NCBI GenBank assembly: GCA_032622095.1
Contig: CP136062.1
Coordinates: forward strand, 53,921,849 to 53,985,848
Origin: Siphonodentalium dalli
Lineage: Eukaryota; Mollusca; Scaphopoda; Gadilida; Siphonodentaliidae
Direction: 5' to 3'
DNA length: 64,000 bases
Positions 1 to 11,665 of the stretch are shown here, in pieces. The position numbers and the translations under genes are program-made. The notes below the pieces were generated by a model that had not been told where the DNA came from, did not search any database, and was given only the letters and a program-made list of their open reading frames with translations. Each line of letters starts with the position of its first letter. The first letter of the stretch is position 1.

Positions 1-186
1 CGAAAACACAACACTTAAAGGCGAATTCCCTGCTAGACAGACATGATTTATTTTGCGTAAAAGTTTTCCTAAATGTCATTTTTTCAGATTTAAAGAAAAG
101 TTTGGATCCAAAATTGTTACTGCCAACAGTATACGCTAAAACGTTAGCACTGAGGCCTGTGGAACACTTTACACCAGTGTAACCTA
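1..186. repeat. Direct repeat, copy 1 of the segment at 1317-1484
   Basis: The first 186 bases reappear, diverged by small indels and substitutions, at 1317-1484. Both copies start with CGAAAACACAA and share the core TATACGCTAAAACGTTAG. The second copy runs into a retrotransposon-like reading frame. This copy stops matching after the shared ACACCAGTGTAACC, so it is probably a truncated copy of the same mobile element. Confidence 0.75.
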
Positions 187-1316
187 AAGGGAAACAATTA
201 GCTTTTTGGAATTTGTTATTCCTGGGAGTCACTTTAAAGTATGTTATTGCATTTCTCACAGCCTGATCTTTCAGTCCAATGAATCTCTCATCCACGGTGT
301 GGCTATTCTTGTGGCTGATGTCTTCTTTCACTTACATCAGCCAAAAAAATAGTATGATTTTTCATAAAAAATGCCAATTTTTCAAGGTATTTAAAAAAAA
401 ATTTCAAGGTGGTAATAGTCACATAATAATTCAAATGACCCATAACATGAGCATGTCAATGACAAAATATCAATTGTTATAAGAAGCTAATCTAACCAGC
501 ATTTTATAGCCAGTGATATACAGATATATATGATAAAAGTGTGCCATTTCCACTGTTGGGTATGGCCATTTGAAGGTTAATAGCACTAAAACTGGGACAC
601 ATTTAAGAAAATGCTTCAGCAGTTCAAAGAGAGCATATCTTTGTTCAAATAATTCAATATACACCCAAATCCAGTTATCTTGGATCACCCTTGCAGACCT
701 AAACATGTCATATTTTAGTCTTCCATGTAGAGATAAAGTCGTGCGCTTGATGCTCAGCTGATCAGATCTGGACTCAATGACCTCACATCACCAGAAGTCC
801 TCCATTGGAAAGAATCTTGCAATTGTACAGTCTTCAATAGCTGATCCAAGTTTTCAACGCCAAACCCATAAAACGGTGTGAAAATGGGACCTGAACATGA
901 CTGGTGGTGGAAACTTTTTCTTTTTTGATGAAATATTTGTTAAAGGGTTAACTTATTTGTGATAAACAAAGAACCACAGAAGTGATATTGTTTTTGAACA
1001 AATTATTTCCATTGATGGGTAATTCTGAAGAAATGTAGGGAGTTACAATTATTCCGTGATAAACGGGCTGTCGCTTAAGGTTACACTGGTGTGAATAGGG
1101 TTCGGAGTGACATATATAGGAGAGAATAAAATAGACACTAGGCCCTGATGGGTCAATAGCATTTTGTGCTTTTTGCATAAAAACACCATTACACCTCTTC
1201 CCTATGATTTACCATAGGTAAAATAGCCATTGGCACAAACATTAACCCTTTGTTTTGAAATTGTTGGTGTCGTCTAAAATATGACAGTATTTTTTATGGG
1301 ATTCTGACACTATTTA
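187..1316. other. Non-coding, no recognised feature
   Basis: AT-rich sequence between the two direct-repeat copies. Only short, stop-bounded reading frames occur and none looks like a protein family. There are short purine or T runs but no RNA gene. Confidence 0.5.
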
Positions 1317-1735
1317 CGAAAACACAAGATTTAGACGGACATGATTTTTGTTCATATAAAGTTTTCCCAAATGTCAATTTTCCAGATTAAAAGAAAATTT
1401 TGGACCCAAAATTTATATTGCCAACAGTATACGCTAAAACGTTAGAACTGAGGCCTATGGAAAACATTTACACCAGTGTAACCAGAAGAGGGGCGCCATC
1501 CAATAACTTATTTGAAATTAATGGCTCTATACTGAGGGAACCGGCACAAATAATTGACGTGTGGGCTGATTATGTAGAGACAATTTATTCTCCGCTTGAT
1601 GATGGCACATTCATCACTTCCCATTTTCAATCTGTAAATTCCCGATGCACGGATCTATGCAATCGCGAAGACCCTTCTGGTCTTGATTTATTGCTTATGT
1701 ATTGTATCACCGAGGAAGAGGCCACATTATAGTCC
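1317..1735 (+). pseudogene. Non-LTR retrotransposon fragment (linker between endonuclease and RT)
   Basis: The reading frame from 1400 to 1732 (110 residues) contains INGSILREPAQIIDVWADYV followed by an acidic stretch ending in ITEEE. This resembles the stretch just before the reverse transcriptase in many APE-type LINE ORF2 proteins, where a 'new line/DP..I...W..yF..ly' pattern is usual. No endonuclease is present upstream and no RT motif downstream, so this is a short relic. Its 5' part is the direct repeat shared with 1-186. The family call rests on pattern similarity only. The fragment could be longer, because sequence to about 1930 is also repeated near 3480-3600. Confidence 0.5.
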
Positions 1736-2365
1736 TACGCACATCAGGCATATATTTCTGCAAACTTTACGGACTCTTATAAAGACGATTATATTGCCAC
1801 ACTGATCGTGTAATTTTGATGATCAAAACACTACAATAATTATGTGTTCGTTGCCACAGTCGTGTTATAATTGTAACATTTAAAAATTTATACCTATGTA
1901 TCTATACCATCATAATGCTGTGTTTACGCTATAATTGACTTTGCTTGCACAATTTATACATAATCGCTCGCAACCGGCGAAACAATTATATGCACTATCG
2001 AAATGTAATTTCATTCACCTGAGCCATTTGAGTGTGACATATTAGTTTTCATACACGCATATTCACCTTACCTTGACTGAAGTTTCTAAATTACATTATC
2101 TTTTTCGTTGTATTGTCTATTGTCTATGTCATCCATAACTGACTAGCTCTCCACAATATTTTATTTTCACACGTACTACTAAGGTAATGATGTGATATAT
2201 CTTCAAACCATTACATAATGTACTGACAGTTTTGTACAATGGATCAGAGCTTAAAGCATCAATTACCGCTGCTATTATCGTACTATATTTTTTACATTCA
2301 TGTATTCATATATACTTATATATATCACTAGCCGATGAGCCCGACGTTGTCCGGGCTATTGAAAA
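1736..2365. repeat. AT-rich spacer containing dispersed repeat pieces
   Basis: No gene is seen. The stretch 1800-1930 resembles 3480-3600 and 3655-3680: both contain ACACTGATCGTGTAAT and ATCATAATG.TGTGTTTA. Bases 3568-3620 repeat 2832-2886 closely. These look like pieces of one interspersed repeat, perhaps a LINE 3' UTR, broken up by later insertions. Confidence 0.5.
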
Positions 2366-2368
2366 ACC

Positions 2369-2740
2369 AAATTTCAAGTCGATAGCTCTACCCGTTACCG
2401 AGATCTGGTCTGCGCATGCGCGAAGCTGGAGTCGCACGGGCTCGGCGACCCGATAAAATTCGTATCCGGGGCAAGATACATTCACATATCAAATTTCAAG
2501 TCGATAGCTCCACCCGTTTCCGAGATCTCGTCTGCGCATGCGCGAAGCTGACATCGCACGGGCTCGTCGACCCGATAAAATTCGTATCCGGGACAAGATA
2601 CATTCACATAGCAAATTTCAAGTCGATAGCGCCACCCGTTTCCGAGATCTCGTCTGCGCATGCGCGAAGTGGGCGCCGCACGGGCCCGCCAATACGACAT
2701 CGTCCACCGCCTGGTCAAACTACACACGTACCAAGTTTCG
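2369..2740. repeat. 122-bp tandem repeat, three copies plus a diverged fourth
   Basis: The motif AAATTTCAAGTCGATAGC starts at 2369, 2491 and 2613, giving an exact 122-bp spacing. A diverged partial copy (AAGTTTCGTCCCGATCGG) starts at 2733. Each unit carries GTCTGCGCATGCGCGAAG, with a palindromic GCGCATGCGC core. The array is GC-richer than its surroundings. Overlapping reading frames on both strands are by-products of the repeat. Confidence 0.9.
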
Positions 2741-2778
2741 TCCCGATCGGTCGAGAATCGTATATTTGTATTAATGAC

Positions 2779-2812
2779 ATACAGACAGACAGACAAACAG
2801 ACAAACAGAGGT
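2779..2812. repeat. (CAGA/CAAA)n microsatellite
   Basis: A short run of ACAGACAGACAGACAAACAG type follows the 122-bp array. It looks like the simple-repeat tail that often ends a SINE or non-autonomous element. The array plus tail may therefore be one mobile unit. Confidence 0.8.
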
Positions 2813-2922
2813 CTTCAAAATATATATGAGATAATGCTGTGTTTATAACCATATATCCTGTAAATATTTGAAATAGTGTACATGTACAACCCTTTCATGA
2901 CTGGAGCTTCCTGATTGTTTGC

Positions 2923-3223
2923 GAAAACCCTGTGCCAATGCATTCTCTTATATATGCGAGTCGACCATATGTCGCCTCGCACATATAAGAGAATGCATTG
3001 GCCTAACAATTTTTTATTATTTTTTTATAATTGTTAAAGAATGTAAGAAAAAATTATTAAAATTGTTAAAGAATGTAAGAAAAAAACAAATATAACATTT
3101 GCAGTCCCGATCGTCGGTGTGATAATTTCCACACATGTTTTAGGCCAATGCATTCTCTTATAAATGCGAGGCGACCTATGGTCGACTCGCATATATAATA
3201 GAATGCATTGGCACAGGGTTTTC
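2923..3223. mobile_element. Nested foldback element built from two opposed palindromes
   Basis: Two near-perfect hairpins, 2935-3001 and 3145-3211, have arms beginning CCAATGCATTCTCTTATA and ending with its complement. The flanks of the pair are also inverted: GAAAACCCTGTGCC at 2923 is complementary to GGCACAGGGTTTTC at 3210-3223. GGCCTAACA on the inner side of hairpin 1 faces TTTTAGGCC before hairpin 2. The whole 300 bp is therefore a palindrome of palindromes. Between the hairpins, TTGTTAAAGAATGTAAGAAA occurs twice. No coding capacity is seen. A third copy of the hairpin is at 7695-7761. Confidence 0.85.
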
Positions 3224-3273
3224 CCATGATTGGTCCGATCTAGTTATGTTCTGGTATATAAAATGTACATATA

Positions 3274-3476
3274 CAGTAATGCCGAAATAATCGACTCTTT
3301 AACCACAGCAGAATTATGGGTAATTTTTCAGGATTTAGTTGGAAATATGGCTTGTTGCCATTAATTCAGTGAGAGCTTTCCGATGAATGGCAACAAGCCA
3401 TATTTCCGACTAAATCATGAAAAAATTACCCATAATTCTGCTATGGTTAAAGAGTCGATAACTTAGGGCATTACTG
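3274..3476. mobile_element. Tc1/mariner-type MITE, near-complete palindrome
   Basis: The element starts CAGTAATGCC and ends GGCATTACTG. It is flanked by TA at 3272-3273 and 3477-3478, the target duplication typical of Tc1/mariner elements. The two arms pair along almost the whole 203 bp, including ACTCTTTAACCACAGCAGAA and GGAAATATGGCTTGTTGCCA. There is no transposase, so it is non-autonomous. A shorter relative is at 52964-53127. Confidence 0.85.
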
Positions 3477-3479
3477 TAT

Positions 3480-3880
3480 TTAATCAAACCACTACAGTAA
3501 TGCTGTACTCGTTGCAATCATCTAACTATATTTATAACATTCATGTATTGATACATATTTATATATCATAATGTTGTGTTTATAACCATATATCCTGTAA
3601 ATACTTGAAACAGTGTACATGTACTCTCCTATGATGGAGGTCAATAAACAATTGTAATTAACACACTGATCGTGTAATGCTGATGAAGTCCAGTATCGTA
3701 TTGCACGAGCGTTTTCCTTGATTTACACAAGAATCTTCTAAAACATGTTGCGTTTACAGATTCGAAATCCACGAGAGGATAGCGACTGCGATAGAATTGG
3801 GCGCGGGACAACATATCTGCATTCGTGGGAGATCCATAGTTATTTATTATAAATATTTGTATAAGTTGAAGTAGTGTGCT
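3480..3880. other. Non-coding, contains repeat pieces only
   Basis: Contains the copy of 2832-2886 (at 3568-3620) and the ACACTGATCGTGTAAT motif also seen at 1800. The minus-strand reading frame at 3641-4093 shows no family signature and covers a degenerate ACGATGGTG repeat, so it is not called. Confidence 0.5.
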
Positions 3881-5215
3881 CCTGACGAACCACCCACCCC
3901 TTACGACGATGGTGTGACGATGGTGCGACGATGGTATGACGATGGCGCGACGATGGCAACTTTGAATCCCACCATTAAATTCCATGTATAACGGAGATGA
4001 TAATATCAAATTATTATATAAAAGTTTGGTGGAAATCTGCTTCAAAATAATTTGCGCCTTTTCTAACCCGCATCTCTGACCGGGCGGTATCACTTCGGAA
4101 AAGGTACACTACACCATAAGCCGGCTTGATGAAATCGACGATAAACATGTTTACTGCTTTTGACGCCCCTCCACAACCCCATCGCCGACTCGTACTGATC
4201 CACTTTTGTTTGTTTATTTAAATGACATAATTATATTCCCTATAAAATAGAGATGACGTGGAGAAGATGTTGCTACCCCTTATTGATCCCTTTTTGGCTT
4301 TTGGGTTCTCGAGATGGTCACACGTTAAAACATGTGATGTATAGGCATACAGACGGACAGACATTCGTAAAGATTGAAACAAATTATTCTGTTGTTTTAT
4401 CGCTCATTAGAGCGACGAAATTTCATGGGTAACCAAATACACATCCATGCCCGATATTGTTTATGAAAGCAATGAGAAAAAGGACCATTATCGACGTGCA
4501 ATATATACGGTGTATATGAGTGAAACGGGTTCTCGATGAAATCTCATTTAAAATTCAGAACAAAAGGTGCCATGCCACTCATCGGGACCACAACTTTTAT
4601 AACAAAAAATCGGGAAATCAATCGAGATGACAGCTGTCAGAATGGGCTGGCAAAACAAAGAAATGGAGACGTGACGTTCAAACATTAGAAACGTACTGGA
4701 TTTCTCAGATAATGAACGCGGAATCATAAATCATAAACCACGACGCTCATTGTGTGGGAAAGAAGGTCACCTCATTTGACTGGGATAGAAACCACAGGTA
4801 AGGAATTATTCATCTAGGATCTCTGCCTTGTAGCTGATCGTCGAAGTGCCCCGTGATTGCTAATAATCACTCGATTATTCTAAGGTAAGAATACTCTTAA
4901 TCCGCATCCATGCATTTATCTAAAACTACCACTCAAACTACTTTCGAAAAAAAACATTGTCTGGATGTTTGACTATAAGTATCAATAATATATTTTTTAA
5001 AATAGACGTTTGACATTTTAGTTATTTCTGAAGATTAATTGGAAATAATCATAAAAAATGTTATCTCTTTGACAAGCATTTTCGTTGATTGTATATAGAA
5101 TACACCATACATTTGTTGATCTGTTTTGAGTGTCTACATAGAATAATAATTTACCTGCTATTATGTACACATCCGAGATACTCTTTATAAGGGGAATTTT
5201 CACCTGTAGAATCCA
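3880..5215. repeat. 1.3-kb duplicated segment, copy A
   Basis: Collinear with 5870-7085, with substitutions and indels. Shared landmarks are TTACGACGATGGTG, CTTCGGAAAAGGTACACTAC, CATCGCCGACTCGTACTG, AATTTACCTGCTATTATG and others in the same order. Near 3904-3960 copy A has a local (ACGATGGTG)n expansion. Stops interrupt all frames, so there is no evidence that it encodes a protein. Confidence 0.8.
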
Positions 5216-5869
5216 TTCTAGTAGAAATCGCGGACATGTCTTTCTAAATTAATTTTGGCGCCCATCCCTCAACACCGACCGTTGACCCCGATAGCACTGC
5301 ATAATTATATGGGCTCTTTAACCTCACAATTCGGTTCCAAATATCACAGACATAATTTCGATGACCAAAACATGTTAATATACCTTGGTGCGAGCATTTC
5401 ACCTCTGACTCCGACAGCTTCACTTTAAATATGTTTAACCTGCACAATTATCGGCCTTGTAGACCATATGAAATCATCTACATTGTCAAATTGCTATACT
5501 GGCAACTATGGATTTACATGCATACCACCGAATGAATCCTAGGAATAAAATAAACTGTTACTTTTAACATATTTCGTGTTATGGAACTGACTTTGGTGCA
5601 GTCAGCAACAATATTTGTCAGCAATGTTGCTGCCTCGTTCCCAACTTTATTCCTGAATTGTACAACACCACGCGGGAAATTTAAACCAAAATATTTTACT
5701 CCACATATCACTCAGTGGCCGATAAATATGAACACATATAAATAAATTAGTCACATTCTGCACCCATTCCGGACCTCATTCTGACCTGAATGATGCCACT
5801 TCGGGAATTTAAACTGCACAATTAGTTTGCTTGTCATGCTTAGGGAAGCCTATATATAAATTGTTAACG
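5216..5869. other. Spacer between duplicated segments
   Basis: Unique-looking AT-rich DNA. Minus-strand reading frames of 65-67 residues at 5244-5447 and 5514-5711 lack recognisable domains and start or splice support. Nothing else is seen. Confidence 0.4.
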
Positions 5870-7085
5870 CACTGTGCTCATGACGAAACCTCCTCCCTTT
5901 ACGACGATGGTGCGACGATGGTAACTTTGAACTTCGGAAAAGGTACACTACACCGTTATGCGGTTTGAGGAAATCGACGTTAAACATGTTTTATTACTTT
6001 GAACGCCCCTCTCACAATAACATCGCCGACTCGTACTGCACCGCTTTTGTTTATTTAAACGACACCATTAGAATCCCTGTAAAATGGGGGTGACTTGGAA
6101 AAGATATTGCAAATTTTGGAAATTTTAATAGCATTTTGACCCCTTTGGATTCTCGAGATGGTCACACGTTAACGCCCGTGATGGACAGGCATGCAGACGG
6201 ACATACATTCGTAAAGATAGAAACAATTTTTTTCTGTTGTTCTATCGCTTATTAGAGCAACGAAATGTCACGGGTTACTACATGTATATACACGTCCATG
6301 CCCGGTATTGTTTATGAAACAATGAGAAAAAAAGGCCGTATCGACTAGCACTTAGGTGCACATGGGTGAAATGGGTTCTAGATTAAATCTGAATTAAAAT
6401 GCGGAACAAGAGGTGCCATGCCACTCATCGTATATCCAGTTTTTATAACTAATCAATCGAGACGATAGCTGTAGGAATAGACTAGCGACAAAGAAATGGA
6501 GAGGTGACATTCTAACCTCTGAAACTTATTGGATTTTTCAGATACTTAACGGGGGATCATATAGCCAATCGTAAACAACAACAATCATTGCGTGGGAAAG
6601 AATGTCACATCTTGCATTTGGGATAGATAACACATGAAAGGGAATATTCACCTAGGATCCTCACAGTGCAGCTAATCGTGTAAGCGCCCCGTGCTAGCTA
6701 GTTACTATCACTCGATTCTGAAGGTAAGGACATTCTTAATCCACATCCATGCATATATCTTCAACAACTAAACAAACTGGTTTCGGAACAAAAAATTGTC
6801 CAGATGATTGGCGATTAGTATCAATAATATATTTCTTTCTGATGAATGAAAATAGAAAACATTTGACTTATTTCTGAAGATTAATTGAAATAAATCAAAC
6901 ATTTCTATCACTTTGATAACGATTTTCGTCGATTGTATATAAAATACACCATACATTTGTCGGTCTGTTTTTAGTGTCCACACACAGAACAATAATTTAC
7001 CTGCTATTATGTACACAGCCGAAGTGCTATGTAGAAGTGGAATTTTAATATATATATGTACTGAAATTTTCACAGATAGGATGAT
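5870..7085. repeat. 1.3-kb duplicated segment, copy B
   Basis: Second copy of 3880-5215, lying roughly 1.85-2.0 kb downstream in the same orientation. Divergence is clear, including different lengths around the ACGATGG run and after TGTACACA. The duplication is therefore old, or the segment belongs to a dispersed family. Confidence 0.8.
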
Positions 7086-7641
7086 CGAGAACATCAACAT
7101 GTTTTGTTTTACATTGATCGTGACATCATCATATAGATCATGTTATATGCATTTATAAAAATGAGACCCGTACAGGTATTGCGATTACATGCCTAAATAT
7201 TTTCATAAAAACGCAAATACCTTTTAATTTGATGATCACAAATACAAAATAGATACATTTTCCAGTTGATGTATTTAATTACAAAATATGGAATACTGTT
7301 CTAAAAGTAATCAAATACTTTTTGATTCCATCTGATTATTTTGAGATGAAAAAAAGAAAAGAATTCATTTTTTTTTATCAGAGTGTACTATATAGTTAAG
7401 ATATAGTCGATCTTCATATTAACAGACGGACTAGATGTGACAAAACAGAACACATGCTCTATTATGTGATTAGTATAGTTTGTAAATTAATTACCACGAT
7501 TATGTCATTAAGTTGTGGTATCACTAAGTTGGACATACCGGTATGATAACGGTGTTCTTCACGCATCATTCCAAACTAAACGGCCATAACACTGTTCTCT
7601 TGCAATTTAGAGACGACATTCAGAACGATTATGCAGTTTTA
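7086..7641. other. AT-rich, no feature recognised
   Basis: No reading frame with protein-family character. Contains A/T runs around 7340-7380 only. Confidence 0.4.
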
Positions 7642-8060
7642 TTTAACCATTTCAGTGCCAAGTCCGATTTTTGTATCAACCCATATACCCTGTGCCAATG
7701 CATTATGTTATATATGCGAGTCGACCATAGGTCGCCTCGCATATATAAGAGAATGCATTGGCCTAACAATTTGTCATCATTTGTTATTATCTTTTTACAA
7801 TTTTTTACAATTTTAATAATTTTTCTTATATTCTTTAACAGACTTATTTTGTAGGTTTAATGCCAGGGAATCTTACGTTTTTGCATGGGCATCAAAATTA
7901 TTACTATGAATACTTGGTGATAGTTTTGAGTTATAACATGCCCCTAAGGTTTTATCCAGTTAGTTTTTAAATTCGCTATAGCATGCTTAAGCATACCCAA
8001 AAAACATTCAACCCAAAAAAATCTATATAAAAAAAAAAACCTGGCACTGAAAGGGTTAAA
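7642..8060. mobile_element. Foldback element with TTTAACC...TGGCACTGAAAGGGTTAAA ends
   Basis: TTTAACCATTTCAGTGCCAAG at the left is complementary, with one or two mismatches, to the right end CTGGCACTGAAAGGGTTAAA, giving about 420 bp between outer ends. It has no coding potential. A separate palindromic element is inserted inside it. The boundaries are inferred from the inverted ends, and the target duplication is not clear. Confidence 0.65.
7695..7761. mobile_element. Third copy of the CCAATGCATT palindrome
   Basis: A 67-bp hairpin nearly identical to those at 2935-3001 and 3145-3211. The left flank CCCTGTG and right flank GCCTAACAATTT match copy 1. It is nested inside the 7642-8060 foldback element, so this family moved after that element was in place. 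Confidence 0.85.
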
Positions 8061-10772
8061 GTACATGCTCTGTTCTCTATAATCTCACTGAAAGTTGAGT
8101 AATTCTATCAAATCATAAAGGTGAATACATTTAATTTCAATTAATATATCATAATCCCCAGTCAGTGGAATGGTAATGAGTGTCATTGCTCAAGCAGTGC
8201 ATGGATGTGTGCTGAAGCCAGTTAATCGCTTGGTGATTCACACTGTTGTTGGACAGTTCTCAAAACACTGTGATGCTAGGGTCAATTATTGGGATGGCAT
8301 GTATCTGGACTGAAATATATTATGATGTTTTAATGATGGCAAGATGTAATACCAATATACGTTGTTTTCACGCAAGTTGTGAATTCCAGGGAAAAAAGTG
8401 GTGACAAAGATGACTTTTCTATATTTTTATGCTTTTTGCAACTTGAAGAAAGTGGTGTATAAATAATTTTTGCGCAAATAAACTGAAATGCTTTTTTAAA
8501 GGGCTACTTATAATATTATTAAACTTAAATTTGTACAAATATTGGAAAAAACATCTGAAATTTCAGTGAATTTGTTACATTTCGGGGCTTTTTTGTGTTA
8601 AATCTACATGTTCCCAATGTTCAAGCACATGATTTCAAATTCCAACACATTTCGACTTATCTTCGTAGGCATGGATGAACTAGAAAGATATTTGAGATAA
8701 CCCACCGCAAGACCGAAGTGAACTACCGAGTCGTATGTGTTGATCAATGACCAATCTTAGTAAAATTATATATTTTATGTTCAATAAGGCTATGATTGGC
8801 CAGCTTGATTATAGGATGACGAACTCCGATCCAAATTCTACTTCTCTGTCACTATCTTCATTATTATGATGATTTCAATTATATTAATAAAACATAGTAT
8901 CACATAGCCTCGGGAACAGGTCACTATTCCAACCATAGTGGATATTATATCAGAGATATAATCTTGAATTCGATGACAAAATCCTGTGTTCAGCGATGTG
9001 ATTATTGTCTGTAAAATCTCCCTGTGTGGACCCGCGGGTAGAATAGTCCTACACCCCACTGTGGGTGATAATAAGTCCCCAAAGTTAAACACTGCCATGT
9101 AATGCATCCGATGATGGTAGGTGAATCAAGCATGGCCATCAAGGTTGTACCATTGCTGTTAGTTGTATTACATTTCAACGACGTGTTCCATACAAATAAT
9201 GCTAGAATACATATCGATATAGCATGATGTAATGAGGACGAAACAAATAGCTAAACAATAATGTTTTGCTTCAAACGCATGACAATATTTCGGTCATAAT
9301 ATCTTATATGGTAGGACAAGTGCAATGAAGCAACGTTGCGTTATTCAGTGTTTCCTGATGCCATTACAAACATATTTGTTGAAAATTTGGACGATTTTTG
9401 ATGACAGCGACTGTGAAGAAGAGCCTGTCTGAGCCTAGTTAATTTTTATGTCAGGTCATCATGTATCATCAGACTGATATGTTATCAAAGTTCTTGAATG
9501 AAGAACTATTTTGTTCCATCTCATGATCTTCAGATAAAAAATGAGGACATACATGTATAAGCTGCATCTGTGATATAGATCAATATTGTAAGTTGTTGGT
9601 ACATGCAAACATAGGAAGTTTAAGTCTCGTCCATGCCACAAAGGAAAAGAAAATTCGATTTTTTAAATTTAATCTGGCGACACTTAATTTTTTAAATGAC
9701 ATTGAGGCAAATACAACATTAAGGAAACTGGTTGTCACACAGATCCTGATAAACACAATTTTATGATTGTACACACGCTTAAACCCCGTTGCCTCATAAT
9801 AGATTTTGGACTTCAATTCAAGATTATGTCTTATATATCATCCTCTATGGTTGGACAAATATTATTTGGCCAACGTTATGTGACGCAGTGTTTCCTGATA
9901 TAATTAAACATAGTATATTCATTGTGAAACACGAATATGTTGTCGATGTATAGTGACAGTGTAGTACATTCATTGGGACTTGTAGATATGGATAAGATCT
10001 TAATTTCAAATGACTTGCATGTGACATATTGTGGAAGGGATTATCCACTGTCTCTCGAATACCTGCCACTTGAAGCTCACCAAACATGAGAAGATCAGTA
10101 AAAATGTTTTGAGAATTTCACTCCATATGTTTGAACATTTATGAATATGCAGATTTTAAATTGTTTTGCCCTGAAAATGCAAGAATATTCATAGAAAATC
10201 AGATGTCCTTATACATTGCCTGCTGAAAAGCATTAGAGTTTACTTGTTTCATCAATTCCTATTGTTATGAGGATATAAGTTGTAACTAGAATTTGGAAAT
10301 GATAGCAGATTATTTTCAAAAACAATCCATTTTAGGGGGAGTGTTAAGTTGTTCGAGATAACTTAGCTCTCATTCAATACAGTCTAATCGGGTTGAGCTT
10401 TTCAATTCGTGTGTTCATTTTGGTAGTTGTTAATCTGAAATTGTTCCGATAGCTTTTCTATCCAGTGTATGATGTGAAATATGTTGTTTGTAGACGAAAA
10501 TCAAATATTTCCCGGATTTCGGTCAATTTTTATTGAACCGGCCAGTCAGTCAGAAAATTTACTACCATTTACGGGACACTGTGTTGGAAAACGTGGGAAC
10601 TCTATCCATGACCTGACCAACGGCAATTTCACAAAGAACGTGAAAAGCAGTCAAATGAAAGAGTGATTGGTTTTGTTTTTTGGGATAAAAACTGCCACTG
10701 CCAATTCGCTGACACAATCACGCCCAAGTGTGAATCAGGGTAGTATCAAGTGGGTGGAACATTTATACGTGA
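8061..10772. other. Long non-coding stretch upstream of locus 1
   Basis: No exon, RNA gene or transposon protein was recognised. A weak local similarity links 9290-9345 and 9845-9915 (both contain CAGTGTTTCCTGAT and ATGGTNGGACAA). The first exons of locus 1 (signal peptide and PAN domain) would be expected here or further up, but none resembling the locus 2 PAN exon was found. Confidence 0.4.
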
Positions 10773-10800
10773 TGTTTTCGTGCGAATGTGCACGAAAACA
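10773..10800. repeat. Perfect 11-bp stem hairpin
   Basis: TGTTTTCGTGC at 10773-10783 is exactly complementary to GCACGAAAACA at 10790-10800 across a 6-base loop. It is isolated and its function is unknown. Confidence 0.7.
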
Positions 10801-11560
10801 GTTAAAAGTTTAATTATTTATAAAATTGTCAGACACATGGTGACCAGCTGACCATACTGAACTGTGCACATGGGTGTACTGTTATATAATATAACTCAGT
10901 CAGTGTATGGTCGAGCGCATGAAAGTGCATTTGATATCCAACGTGTCTAAATTTTAGCGGGCTGTGGTGAGTGGGGGGGGAGTAAACATCCATCCAACTT
11001 CACCCAAGTATACCAAGCCCTCTTAGGATAGTATCATGCTACTATCACGCCTAAGCATAATTTGAAGATTGTACGGAAAGAGCGTAATCAGTATATAGTG
11101 GCTGGCCCATAGCCGGTCGCGCTGATAAGACCATCTTGGTATGTATCACTACAAGTATCAACTTCTTCTGGTCTTTTCTATAATTTCTTATTTCCAGTCA
11201 GGAGGTGTGGTGTGTCACGTTCCTGGTCTTTTGGCATTCATTCGGAGGTATAACATGATAATATTGATTCAGATAGGTCAGTCAACAGATGCTTCTGTTA
11301 CTTGGAACTAATGTTGCCTCGAATCTCTTCAAAGGCCTGGGACAGAAAATGTTTCTAAATTTAAATATATCGACATTTTCATTTGAAATCTTGTATGACA
11401 CTTTTTAAATACAATATCAGTAACACCAAATCGTTCTCGTGTATTTTGTGAAAACATATCAACAGTGTACATGAGTATTTAGTCACCCAAGAGTTAAACG
11501 AGGAAAGTCCCACAATATAAGATATTTATTGTCATATATATGTATTGTTCTTTTTTCCAG
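10801..11560. other. Presumed upstream intron or flank of locus 1
   Basis: No exon could be supported. There is an acceptor-like TTATTTCCAG near 11200, but the sequence after it does not resemble a PAN domain. A short poly-G (about 10973) and AT-rich text are the only other features. Confidence 0.35.
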
Positions 11561-11665
11561 GATCAATCGCACCCGTGCGCCAGTCATCCATGTGCTGTCA
11601 ATTCGATATGTTCCCCGAGTTACGTTGGTGATACAACATACCACTGCATTCTATCCACAGAAAAG
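11561..11665 (+). CDS. Locus 1 EGF-like exon (PAN/EGF/FReD gene family)
   Basis: A 105-base exon lies between a pyrimidine-rich acceptor (TTTTTTCCAG) and a strong donor (GTGAGT). Its frame encodes DQSHPCASHPCAVNSICSPS followed by YVGDTTYHC. This fits an EGF-like module: C, C, C in the first half, then G-x-x-x-Y-x-C. It is closely related to the EGF exon of locus 2 (54600-54705) at both DNA and protein level and uses the same acceptor phase. Relative to locus 2 it is one base shorter just before the donor, so it ends in phase 0 rather than phase 1. Spliced directly to the FReD exon at 14703, it would read into a TAA within six codons. Either a further small exon restores frame or this copy is broken. 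Confidence 0.75.

Noticed and set aside
10481-10666. Possible upstream exon of locus 1 (61-residue frame)
   Set aside because: It lacks the cysteine pattern of the PAN exon and flanking splice signals.
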